DNA of 64,000 nucleotides from Paraniabella ginsengisoli (GTDB lineage Bacteria; Bacteroidota; Bacteroidia; Chitinophagales; Chitinophagaceae). Of the stretch, positions 39,929 through 47,727 are shown in pieces. A program made the translations under genes and the position numbers. The stretch covers positions 1 to 64,000 of the forward strand of contig NZ_JAKWBL010000004.1 in assembly GCF_022513635.1 (NCBI RefSeq), read 5' to 3'. Every line of letters starts with the position of its first letter. Position 1 is the first letter of the stretch. Under the pieces are notes generated by a model, which saw only the letters and a program-made list of their open reading frames with translations, had not been told where the DNA came from and ran no database searches.

Positions 39929-40996
39929 ATGCTCACCGAAGCGCAACGCAGGGGCCTTGCCCTTGCCCGGGGATTTATTGTCCTTATTATGCCAGCCGTA
40001 CACACGGTTTGGTTATACAGCAATAGTGATGTGAAACAGGGATGGCTGGGGCTTACACTCGGCTTTCTATCCGAAGGCCCAGGTGCACAGCTATTCATGT
40101 TTCTAATGGGTTTATTTATCGTGACCGGACGCCGCAAACCAGCCAGGTTCCTGCTCAAACGCGCACTGATATTGTTGTTCACAGGATATATGCTTAACCT
40201 GTTCAAGCTGGTGATCCCCTTTTATGCAGGCTGGATACCACCGCAGTTCTTTATAGAAAATGGGTTGATAGTGAGTTCTCATACGCCATTACAGTTACTG
40301 CTCGTTGGTGATATTTTACAATTTGCAGCAATTGCTTACCCGTTGTGTGCATGGATCGCCCAACAAAATAAATTCCTGTTGCTGGCTTTTATTGTGATGG
40401 CAATTGTTTTATTGATTAGCCCTGTGATATGGGAACTAAAAGCAGATGCTGTGTTGTTGAAAACACCACTACTGCTTTTAAATGGTGCGCCGCCCCTGAC
40501 ATTCTTCCCTTTATTTCCGTGGTTGTTTTATCCCCTGATGGGATTGATAACAGGTGGGTTGGTAAAAAAATATGCAGTAAAGCTTAAAGGTTACCAGTTG
40601 CTTATTGCAGGGATTACCATGCTATTGTCAGGTTGGTTGTTGACAAACGTTGAACCGGTAGCCTGGCAACAAACATTTTATAGACTGGGAAGAGGAGGTA
40701 CCCTAATGCATGGTGGTATCGTCCTGTTATGGCTGGCCCTCTTTTTATGGTTGGCTAAACATTTTAAACAAAACCATTTTTTCTCATTGCTTGACTGGTT
40801 GAGCAGGAGCATTACCATTATTTATCTACTTCAATGGGTGGTCGTCTTTTGGATGCTGCCCCTGTTTGGATATAACCGCTTAAGCCTCCTGTCATCGCTG
40901 ACAGCACTGCTTATAACAAGTGTGGTCTCTTTTGGTACTGCGCGTCTTTTGCAAAAACTGGTTTCAAAAACTAAACCCAATACTCATGCAAACTGA
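39929..40996 (+). CDS. Polytopic membrane acyltransferase-like protein
   Basis: 355 residues, intact, about ten transmembrane segments. The N terminus RRGLALARGFIVLIMPAVHT resembles the R-x-LD-x-RG...H signature of DUF1624 and acyltransferase-3 type membrane proteins, but the usual aspartate is replaced by alanine. Later segments include FLMGLFIVTGRRKPARFLLK and TIIYLLQWVVVFWML. It overlaps the monooxygenase start by 11 bases, so the genes are coupled. It may acylate or move the siderophore or precursor across the membrane. Both are inferences. Confidence 0.7.
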   Translation: MLTEAQRRGLALARGFIVLIMPAVHTVWLYSNSDVKQGWLGLTLGFLSEGPGAQLFMFLMGLFIVTGRRKPARFLLKRALILLFTGYMLNLFKLVIPFYAGWIPPQFFIENGLIVSSHTPLQLLLVGDILQFAAIAYPLCAWIAQQNKFLLLAFIVMAIVLLISPVIWELKADAVLLKTPLLLLNGAPPLTFFPLFPWLFYPLMGLITGGLVKKYAVKLKGYQLLIAGITMLLSGWLLTNVEPVAWQQTFYRLGRGGTLMHGGIVLLWLALFLWLAKHFKQNHFFSLLDWLSRSITIIYLLQWVVVFWMLPLFGYNRLSLLSSLTALLITSVVSFGTARLLQKLVSKTKPNTHAN

Positions 40997-42269
40997 TACT
41001 GTTTATGACATCGCCGGTATTGGCATCGGCCCTTTTAACCTCGGGCTGGCGGCACTTTGTCAGCCTGTCGAAAGTTTACAAACGATCTTTATAGAGCAAA
41101 AGCCGGAGTTTAGCTGGCATGAAGGTATGATGATTGCTGGTACTACCTTACAGGTGTCTTACCTGGCTGACCTCGTAACGCTTGCCGATCCTTCCAGTAA
41201 ATTTTCTTGCCTGAATTTTCTGCGCCAGCAAAACAGGTTGTTACAATTTGGCATCCATGAATCCAATTATATTACAAGAGCTGAGTATAACCGCTATTGC
41301 AAATGGGTGTGCAGTGAAATGGACAACCTGCTTTTTGATACGGGTGTGGATGCTGTTTTTTACAACGACAGCATGGACTGCTTTGAACTGTTTTGTAAAT
41401 CCGGTACTGGTTCAACTATCATACGTGCCAGATATATTGTTATCGGCACAGGAACTAAGCCCATTGTTCCTGCTATGGGAAGGGAGTTCGTAGGCAGGCA
41501 GCTGATTCATTCTGGTGATTATATGTATCACAGAAAAAAATACTTGCTTGCCAAACGGTCTCCATTATTGGCTCCGGCCAAAGCGCCGCAGAGATTGTTT
41601 ACGATTTATTACAGAGCAGTAATGACGCCATCGAAAAAATAACATGGGTTACCAGATCTGACCGCTTTTATGCTATGGAACAGTCAAGGCTCAATTACGA
41701 ACTCACTTCACCCGATTTTATCGACTTCTTCTACCAGTTACCAGAGCAGCAAAAGCAGGCTTTATTGTCAAAGCAGCAAACACTTTATAAAGGTATCAAT
41801 CACCAGTTGATTAACGCCATTTATGATGCCCTATATCATCGATTTACGGAAGGCCATCCGTCTAAACTTACGATGCATACCCACTCATTGCTGGACGGGG
41901 TAAGTAAATGAGAGAAGGAACCTGAAGCTGCTGATTTATCACACCCTGCTTAATAAGCGATATACGTTGTCTGCGGATTTTGTAGTACTGGCTACAGGAT
42001 ATGAGTACCGCGTCCCGGCGTTTTTAAATCCATTAAAGCAAATCAATTATAATGACCATCGTCAGTTTAAGGTGAACAGGAATTACTCCATAGATGATCG
42101 CAACCGCATTTTTGTGCAGAACGCTGAAATGCATACGCATGGCTTTAATGCCCCCGACTTGGGATTAGGCGCTTACAGAAACGCCGTTATCATCAATACC
42201 ATATTAGGATATGCTTACTATCCCGTTGATACCAAAATTGCTTTTCAGCAGTTTGGTATTGCCGGGTAG
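40986..42269 (+). CDS. Lysine/ornithine/diamine N-monooxygenase (IucD family), frameshifted
   Basis: About 427 residues. FAD loop DIAGIGIGPFNLGLAALCQP, substrate-side LQVSYLADLVTLADPSSKFS, NADPH loop SIIGSGQSAAEIVYDLL, and C-terminal FVVLATGYEYRVPAFLNPL with NRIFVQNAEMHTHGFNAPDL. All are characteristic of flavin-dependent N-hydroxylases that start hydroxamate siderophore synthesis. Frame changes near 41565, 41645 and 41910, each between clear family segments. It works just before the acetyltransferase of the same operon. No IucA/IucC-type synthetase follows. Confidence 0.88.
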
Positions 42270-42338
42270 CACTCTAGCTCCCGCCTGCTATCTAAAACAC
42301 CGCCGTCCTCTTTGATTAAATATCTAAAGCCCTATACT

Positions 42339-42602
42339 ATGATTAAAGATTATGCCACTTGTTTTGTCAAAGCAGTCTCGCTATGTTTTAAGCCCTGGCT
42401 CAAGCCCGAAGAAGCGATGATTTACTGCAACCTTCAGCGGGTGCAGTTTCTCAAAAAATGTAACCAGTTCGGTATCTGCAAAAACAGCAACGGTTACTAT
42501 GCACGTGAAGAATTAAATAAAATGCTGTGTGGAGAGTATGTCTCCTTGTCTCAACGATGGGATGATCTATGGGGAAGCAGCTCCAAAAAGAACTCCAAAT
42601 GA
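42339..42602 (+). CDS. Small HTH-like mobile-element protein
   Basis: 87 residues, intact. LKPEEAMIYCNLQRVQFLKK followed by GICKNSNGYYAREELNKML reads like a winged or MerR-type excisionase HTH. I recall similar short proteins near Rep genes of Bacteroidota plasmids. An upstream in-frame TTG exists; the ATG at 42339 fits better. It lies between cargo and the replication origin. Confidence 0.6.
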   Translation: MIKDYATCFVKAVSLCFKPWLKPEEAMIYCNLQRVQFLKKCNQFGICKNSNGYYAREELNKMLCGEYVSLSQRWDDLWGSSSKKNSK

Positions 42603-42821
42603 CATTCAAAAAATCCGCGCCAGGTATTCTTTATTTTTTCTGATGATTTTTCTTTTTCGGTCTCTTTCAGGTTTGTTCATTTGCTGTGAACAAACTTCAA
42701 ATCAACAGTCCAAAAAATATCATCTTTTCTAAAAATTTTTACTTTGATCTTTATTTGTAAATATTTGTTGATTTGTAGGGAGGCTTGTAGTGCAGTACTG
42801 TAAAGGGTTTTAAGGGATTAC

Positions 42822-42959
42822 CCGCGACAAAAACCGAACATTGCCGCGACAGATCCTGAATACTTCCGCGACAGAAACCGAACTCTATACGGGACAAATT
42901 CCGAAGAGTGCAGCAGCATCCGCGACAAAAACCAAACATGTATTTTATAATGTGGATAA
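42822..42959. other. Iteron-type replication origin with DnaA box
   Basis: CCGCGACA is repeated at 42822, 42844 and 42866, exactly 22 bp apart. A variant follows at 42889 and a further copy at 42920; several copies continue as AAACCGAA. TGTGGATAA at 42951-42959 is the perfect complement of the DnaA box TTATCCACA. AT-rich DNA lies on the other side (42690-42770). The Rep-type gene is 700 bases away. This is the standard make-up of iteron plasmid origins. Confidence 0.75.
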
Positions 42960-43006
42960 CCTTAGCGGTAAAGAAAAATCTGCTGTTGCCAAGACAAAAA
43001 AAGGGG

Positions 43007-43474
43007 CTATAAAAGCCCTTGATCACTAAATGAAAAATATCCGTCTGGAGTAATAATCAGGTGATCCAGTATTTTTATATCCAGCAACCGTCCGGCTTCT
43101 ACAAGTTGCTTTGTGATGTACTCATCCGCCCGGCTTGGTTTTAAGCTTCCGCTCGGATGATTGTGGCTAAGCAATACTCCCACTGCCCCGGATTTTAAAG
43201 CGGCGGTAAAAACCAGCTTGGGATCAACTACAATACCTGCCATACCACCGGTTGATATATTACAGATACATAAAACCCGGCTAGCCTGGTTTAACAGGAT
43301 GATTTTGAACTGCTCCAGATACTCAATCCGGTATTCATCCCAATGGGCTAATAGCAGCTCATACGCTGATCGGGAGGTTTTGATAAAAGGCATTTGGGTT
43401 TTATACGGGTTTTTATAAACCAACTCTACTTCTGCAATAACGCTCAGGTTTTCTTTGTTACATACGCTTTCCAT
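43007..43474 (-). CDS. radC: RadC-family JAB-domain protein
   Basis: 155 residues, intact, lacking the N-terminal HhH part of chromosomal RadC. The JAMM metal motif SHNHPSGSLKPSRAD and the preceding GGMAGIVVDPKLVFTAALKS are clear, with a C-terminal ILDHLIITPDGYFSF. Such short RadC proteins are common on Bacteroidota mobile elements; their role in element biology is unknown. Zinc hydrolase activity is inferred. Confidence 0.9.
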   Translation of the reverse strand: MESVCNKENLSVIAEVELVYKNPYKTQMPFIKTSRSAYELLLAHWDEYRIEYLEQFKIILLNQASRVLCICNISTGGMAGIVVDPKLVFTAALKSGAVGVLLSHNHPSGSLKPSRADEYITKQLVEAGRLLDIKILDHLIITPDGYFSFSDQGLL

Positions 43475-43655
43475 AATTAACTGTTTTAAAGATTTAAGAA
43501 AATAATTATGGTGCTCACGCCCGGCTAAAGGCGAGTAAGAGCAAAAAGCAACGCAATAAAAGAAGGCCCGGTGCGAGGCCGTTGTGTTTATGGGGGAATT
43601 TTTTGCTAACGCCCGGAGCCGGTAGCCGAACTTTGTACCGCAATAATGGTCTTGG

Positions 43656-44780
43656 TTAATTTATACTTTTTGCAGCCTGTCTGGTCACTGTTTTATTATT
43701 GACCCATCCTATGATGGATTTGAGCACATAGCGTGAGATATTGTTTACTGGGTTAGCAGTACGTGCCGCCATGCGTATATACTCGTTTAAAGAAGTCAAT
43801 TTTTGAAGAAATGATTGGTATAGCTGTTCATTGGATAGCAAATCGTTTAATGTAGTGGCAGCAGTTTTAGTCTCTTCTTCATTAAAATAAAAATGAGTTC
43901 TTAAAAGGTGCAGTATATGATTTAGTCTGCCGTTAACAACGCAAGCAGGCGTGGGAACAATGATTTTAAAGTTGAGCCATTGAACGGATTTGTTCGTTCT
44001 TTGCTCAAACCCTTCAGCAGCGCAGTTGAACCAGCAATCAGATTTTCCTTCCAGATCTTTTTGCACCGGTAGCAGTACTCTTCTTTTAAATTCTTTATAC
44101 GCTGTATAGTCATTAGCAGAAATCCCCAGTAGTTGTTTCAATTCATCAAACGATATTCTAAAACCGCCTTTTTGCTTCCAGCTTGCGATAATCATATAAA
44201 GTTTGTAGGTGTATTTGTTTGTGGCCTTCATTGCCACTTCATAAAGGTATCGGGTGAAATATCCCGGACGATCATTACTCGTGCGGTCTATCTCAATCAA
44301 CTTACGTGCGGCATCTTTAAATAACTCTACGTACATGATGCTATTGCCATTTATCACTTTGGGAAGCTCCACTCTTGGAAATAAAGTGGCGATGCAATAA
44401 TACTCTTTACTAATAGCCGAAGGAAGCTCTATGCTTGCTTTGCCCAATTCCAATGCCGCTTCATACACTTCCCTGTATTGGCGGGGATGGGCAATATCTT
44501 TTAAGCGGATGGGAACTCTTATCAGATTATTCTCTTTAGACAGATAAACAGGCAAAGCCTGCCAGTCTTTACCGTTCATGCTGGCGAGGACGGCCTCTTG
44601 CAATTCCTTGATTAAAGTAATCAGTACCCGGCTTTGCATCAGCGTAAATCCTCCTTCGCGACGGTGTAGTTTACCACGACCATAAGTCACCCGGTTTGGC
44701 TGGTACAGTTCTGTGCAGCCTGGAAGAATGACAGCATTGGTGCTTTTGCGAGTTGCGTTTTTACCATTCGTGGGTTTCAT
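43656..44780 (-). CDS. Rep_3-type replication initiator
   Basis: About 374 residues, intact. Two winged-helix halves typical of RepB/Rep_3 initiators are visible: FTLMQSRVLITLIKELQEAV and YLYEVAMKATNKYTYKLYMI leading to ISFDELKQLLGIS and FKRRVLLPVQKDLEG. I chose the start at 44780 (MKPTNGKNATRKS), since three upstream residues add nothing. It should bind the iterons at 42822. The following gene on its 5' side overlaps it by 20 bases, indicating an operon 45503-43656. Confidence 0.85.
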   Translation of the reverse strand: MKPTNGKNATRKSTNAVILPGCTELYQPNRVTYGRGKLHRREGGFTLMQSRVLITLIKELQEAVLASMNGKDWQALPVYLSKENNLIRVPIRLKDIAHPRQYREVYEAALELGKASIELPSAISKEYYCIATLFPRVELPKVINGNSIMYVELFKDAARKLIEIDRTSNDRPGYFTRYLYEVAMKATNKYTYKLYMIIASWKQKGGFRISFDELKQLLGISANDYTAYKEFKRRVLLPVQKDLEGKSDCWFNCAAEGFEQRTNKSVQWLNFKIIVPTPACVVNGRLNHILHLLRTHFYFNEEETKTAATTLNDLLSNEQLYQSFLQKLTSLNEYIRMAARTANPVNNISRYVLKSIIGWVNNKTVTRQAAKSIN

Positions 44781-45141
44781 GATAAACAAACTCAGGCGGG
44801 CCTAAAAGTTCCCTGCCGGTATTGATAAATACAACATTTTGCAGTTCATGAAAAAAACGGAGGTTGTAGGTAATGGCTTCGTCAATGATAACGGTTACCC
44901 GTTTGCCGGTAAAGGCAAGGGTGATTTCATGATCATTGGTATAGAGGGTGGTTTCATAACCCAATTTTTCTAAAAGGGCTTCAGTGATTGTAAGGCCGAT
45001 AACATCTCTTATGTCATCCACTTTTTCTTTGTTGCCTAAGTGAACCATCCCGGTTGCATCCAAAGCAATCACTACTCCGTATTTTTCGGGGTCATAAGCC
45101 AGGCTGATAAGATTGCCGAGTCGAAGTTCATTAGGTTTCAT
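44761..45141 (-). CDS. Mobile-element protein of unknown function
   Basis: 126 residues, intact. Starts MKPNELRLGNLISLAYDPEK and contains VIGLTITEALLEKLGYETTL and a C-terminal LRFFHELQNVVFINTGREL. This MxxxELRxGN...L..LGF pattern is frequent in phage and element proteins of Bacteroidota without known function. It overlaps the genes on both sides (4 bases with the HTH gene, 20 with rep). Confidence 0.75.
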   Translation of the reverse strand: MKPNELRLGNLISLAYDPEKYGVVIALDATGMVHLGNKEKVDDIRDVIGLTITEALLEKLGYETTLYTNDHEITLAFTGKRVTVIIDEAITYNLRFFHELQNVVFINTGRELLGPPEFVYHETHEW

Positions 45142-45503
45142 ATTGGTGAATTTTTCATGCGGTTCAATCGTCTCTTGTTAGCCTGTAGCAGCATCAGGTC
45201 TGCTGCTTCCATCTGTTCTTCTTCTGTTAAATGCCTTCCTTCAGAAAGCCATTGGTATATCTCCGAGCGGTTAAAATAAAGGGCTTTGCCTTTTTTAGAA
45301 AAAGGAATCTCCGACTTATGGGTTTTTTGATAGAGGGTGGATCTTTTCATATTTAGCAAACGGCACACCTGCTCCACATTTAAAATTTCCGGCATATCGA
45401 CAGGTTTTTCTTTTGTGGTGTTTTTCTCTATCACACTTTGAACAGCTTCCTCAACCAAAAGCCGGAGTTCTTCCTTTTCCAGTTCTATGATAATCCTGCT
45501 CAT
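45138..45503 (-). CDS. Excisionase-type helix-turn-helix protein
   Basis: 121 residues, intact. Acidic N-terminal helix, then HTH_17: ILNVEQVCRLLNMKRSTLYQ and IPFSKKGKALYFNRSEIYQW. Single-domain DNA-binding proteins of this kind direct excision or regulate element genes. First gene of the minus-strand rep operon and divergent from an XRE gene across a 28-bp palindrome. Confidence 0.85.
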   Translation of the reverse strand: MSRIIIELEKEELRLLVEEAVQSVIEKNTTKEKPVDMPEILNVEQVCRLLNMKRSTLYQKTHKSEIPFSKKGKALYFNRSEIYQWLSEGRHLTEEEQMEAADLMLLQANKRRLNRMKNSPI

Positions 45504-45573
45504 TTTTGTTCGATTTTATTTGTTTTTGTTTGATTTATATCGTATATTTATATTGAAAAAGCTATATAATATC

Positions 45574-45601
45574 GTTATTTACATAAATTTATGTAAATAA
45601 C
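45574..45601. promoter_or_regulatory. Perfect 28-bp palindrome between divergent regulators
   Basis: GTTATTTACATAAA is followed directly by its reverse complement. It lies midway between the excisionase-like gene and the XRE gene, so it is a good candidate operator for the XRE protein and a switch for the rep operon. Confidence 0.7.
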
Positions 45602-45629
45602 AGTTTAATTCAAAATTTTTTTGAACAAT

Positions 45630-45994
45630 ATGAGTTTGGGCGAAAGACTAAAACAGGCGAGGAAATTATTGGGTGATACCCAGGCAGTTGCAGGTAAAAA
45701 GAGTGGCGTGCCGCAAAGTGATATTTCTTACATGGAAGTGGGAAAACGAAAAAATATACCGGAAGAATATTTTTTTACCTGCATCAAAATGGTATTGACC
45801 TGAATTCGCTTTTTGATGAAACAAAAGAAACGGCAGGTATGCAAAAAAATGATGAGGGAGAAATAAACGCGTTAAAAAAACAATTGCAGGAAAAAGAGGA
45901 TTTGGTTAGGCTTTTAAAAGATGCAGTGGAACTACGGGATAATAAAATTGATCGAATATTAAAAACCGAAGCAGGTGAAAAAATAGCTCTATAA
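45630..45994 (+). CDS. XRE-type regulator with coiled-coil tail, one frameshift
   Basis: About 121 residues. HTH at residues 4-60: LGERLKQARKLLGDTQAVAG and PQSDISYMEVGKRKNIPEEY. One T is missing in the run near 45770. Correct reading gives YLHQNGIDLNSLFDE and a coiled coil INALKKQLQEKEDLVRLLKD that probably dimerises. Last gene inside the element, next to the right subterminal repeat. Confidence 0.82.
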
Positions 45995-46000
45995 AATTTT

Positions 46001-46024
46001 TGTGGGTGAAATTGTGGGTGAAAT
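46001..46024. repeat. Subterminal repeat, right copy
   Basis: Identical over 24 bases to 20402-20425, in the same orientation, 44 bases inside the right att core. Candidate integrase arm sites. Confidence 0.7.
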
Positions 46025-46030
46025 AAAAAA

Positions 46031-46060
46031 AGCAGCTACATTTTAATATGTAACTGCTTG
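46031..46060 (-). terminator. Terminator of tRNA-Asn
   Basis: AGCAGCTACA and TGTAACTGCT form a stem, with a T run on the minus-strand transcript, just after the tRNA 3' end. This copy belongs to the element. Confidence 0.65.
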
Positions 46061-46068
46061 ATTTTCAG

Positions 46069-46142
46069 CTCCCCCTGCTGGACTTGAACCAGCGACCCTC
46101 TGATTAACAGTCAGATGCTCTAACCAACTGAGCTAAGGAGGA
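46069..46142 (-). tRNA. tRNA-Asn (anticodon GTT)
   Basis: 74 bases, no encoded CCA. Acceptor TCCTCCT pairs with AGGGGGA (one G:T), discriminator G, D arm AGCTC/GAGC, anticodon loop CTGTTAA, T arm CTGG-TTCAAGT-CCAG. Its 3' 46 bases are the att core of the island; integration rebuilt the gene so it stays functional. Confidence 0.93.
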
Positions 46143-46214
46143 ATTTGTTTTTCCCTTGCGGGAGCGCAAAAATAAGGGATTTTATTTTTTATTTTACGCT
46201 CTTTCTAAAAAAAT

Positions 46215-47111
46215 TTACCGGTGCGCTTCATATTTTTTGGGTACCAATACCTTGTGCGCGTCTTCCAGCGCTTGTTGGTCAATGGTATCTGTATCATTTT
46301 GCAGCACTTCTTTAAGCTGCTCAACGGTTCTAAAGCCAATAACCGCGCTGGCAACCACCGGTTTTCCTAACACATATTGCAACGCAATGGCAATGCGACG
46401 AGTTTCTTTCTCACTGTTTTGAGCCAGGTGATCTTGTAACAATGAAACTTCATCCTCGCCATATCCCAAATAATCTTTAGCGGGTTTATTAACCAATAAT
46501 CCTTGCGCCAAAGCGCCCCTAACCAATATGCTTTTATGGTTCTCTTCCAAATATGTTATCATCTCCTCTTCCGGCCTTCGGTCCAAAAGACTGTACTGCA
46601 TCATTACACTTTGAATACTTGACAACTCAACATATTTACGAATTACATTGGGACGAATACTTGAGATACCATAATACCTGATTTTACCCTGACGCACCAG
46701 CTCTTCGAAGGCCTCAATCGTATCCTCCATCGCATCTTCAATGGTACCGCCATGTAGCTGATATAAATCAATGTAGTCCGTTTGTAATCTTCGAAGACTA
46801 TCTTCCACTGCTTTAACAATGTAGGCCTTTTTGGGGTTCCAATCCCAGCCGCTTCCATCCCTACGCCATTCATTACCTACTTTAGTCGCTAATAAAATAT
46901 TATTTCTAACCGGTTTTAGAACGGTTCCTACCAGTTCTTCATTAGCTCCTTTATCATAAAGATCCGCAGTATCAAAAAAATTAATCCCCACGTCAACCGC
47001 GCTTTTGATCATGGTGGCAGCATCAGTCAACGAGGCCTTTGACAAAGACATGCAGCCAAATCCAATTTCAGATACTTTCAGCTCCGACAAACCAATAACA
47101 TTATACTTCAT
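46215..47111 (-). CDS. Aldo/keto reductase
   Basis: 298 residues, intact. NADPH-dependent carbonyl reductase fold with the tetrad in GINFFDTADLYDKG (Asp, Tyr), LLATKVGNEW (Lys) and IDLYQLHGG (His). The C-terminal cofactor part includes ALQYVLGKPVVASAVIGFRT. Divergent from a MarR-family gene with 127 bases between, suggesting stress or xenobiotic control. Substrate unknown. Confidence 0.93.
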   Translation of the reverse strand: MKYNVIGLSELKVSEIGFGCMSLSKASLTDAATMIKSAVDVGINFFDTADLYDKGANEELVGTVLKPVRNNILLATKVGNEWRRDGSGWDWNPKKAYIVKAVEDSLRRLQTDYIDLYQLHGGTIEDAMEDTIEAFEELVRQGKIRYYGISSIRPNVIRKYVELSSIQSVMMQYSLLDRRPEEEMITYLEENHKSILVRGALAQGLLVNKPAKDYLGYGEDEVSLLQDHLAQNSEKETRRIAIALQYVLGKPVVASAVIGFRTVEQLKEVLQNDTDTIDQQALEDAHKVLVPKKYEAHR

Positions 47112-47238
47112 CCTGTAAAGTTATCGATACATTTTTTAGCAGAATGTTGCCGCTCCTGTTTATATTTATTTTGAGAAATGTATAAAAAATATTTACATTT
47201 AAGACAGTTTATATACCTACCAAAAAGAATCTGGGCCA

Positions 47239-47694
47239 ATGACAATTGAGGAAGAAATCCAGCAAAGTAAATTTTCAAGTGCTTACGAGAAATTAGCTTT
47301 AAACTTATTGTACAGCACACGCTGGCTGGAAGCATATTTAAAGACCCGCTTTAGCGAACATGGTCTTACCATGCAACAATACAATATTCTTCGCATTTTA
47401 AGAGGAAGCCGGGCCGGAACCGCTTTCTACGCTTCAAATAAGAGCACGAATGATCGATAAAATGAGTGATACCAGCCGCATAGTAGACAGGTTGATCATC
47501 AAAAAATTGGTCACAAAAAAATTAATCGCACTGACCATAGAATGGTGGAAGTCCGTATTACAGAAAAGGGGCTGCAATTATTAACTAAGCTTGATGATAT
47601 TGATCAGGAAATGAGTACCTTTTTAAGCAATATAACAGAACAGGAAGCCACAATAATTAGTAATCTTTTGGATAAAATGCACACCAAAACTTAG
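47239..47694 (+). CDS. MarR-family regulator, frameshifted
   Basis: About 150 residues. The N-terminal helix and HTH segment FSEHGLTMQQYNILRILRGS are in the first frame. After shifts near 47425 and 47518, IDKMSDTSRIVDRLIIKKLV, MVEVRITEKGLQLL (wing and beta-hairpin) and the dimerisation helix EATIISNLLDKMHTKT follow. It probably represses the divergent aldo/keto reductase and itself. Confidence 0.82.
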
Positions 47695-47727
47695 CCCCAT
47701 TAAGCCAACTTGGCTATTTTTGTGCCT

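Larger units (their letters stand above)
20223..46113. mobile_element. Integrated plasmid-like element in tRNA-Asn, 25.9 kb
   Basis: The 46 bases at 20223-20268 are identical to 46068-46113, the 3' part of an intact minus-strand tRNA-Asn. That is the normal outcome of tyrosine-integrase insertion into a tRNA 3' end. The integrase gene is at the left end, and a 24-bp motif is repeated just inside both ends. The interior has plasmid functions: SSB, RadC, iterons with DnaA box, Rep_3-type initiator, excisionase-like protein and XRE regulators. I see no relaxase, coupling protein or type IV secretion gene, so it may be non-mobilisable or helped in trans. Cargo: possible toxin-immunity pair, TlpA-SusCD operon, partial siderophore operon. 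Confidence 0.88.

Noticed and set aside
38178..42269. Complete aerobactin-type siderophore cluster
   Set aside because: Only the acetyltransferase and N-monooxygenase steps are present. No IucA/IucC-type synthetase, exporter or dedicated receptor lies next to them.
42822..42926. CRISPR-like short repeats
   Set aside because: The repeats are only about 8-15 bases, spaced 22 bp with near-repeat spacers, and lie beside a Rep gene and a DnaA box. This is an iteron origin; no cas gene is present.
20223..46113. Prophage
   Set aside because: No capsid, portal, terminase, tail or lysis genes are visible; replication and cargo genes are plasmid-like.
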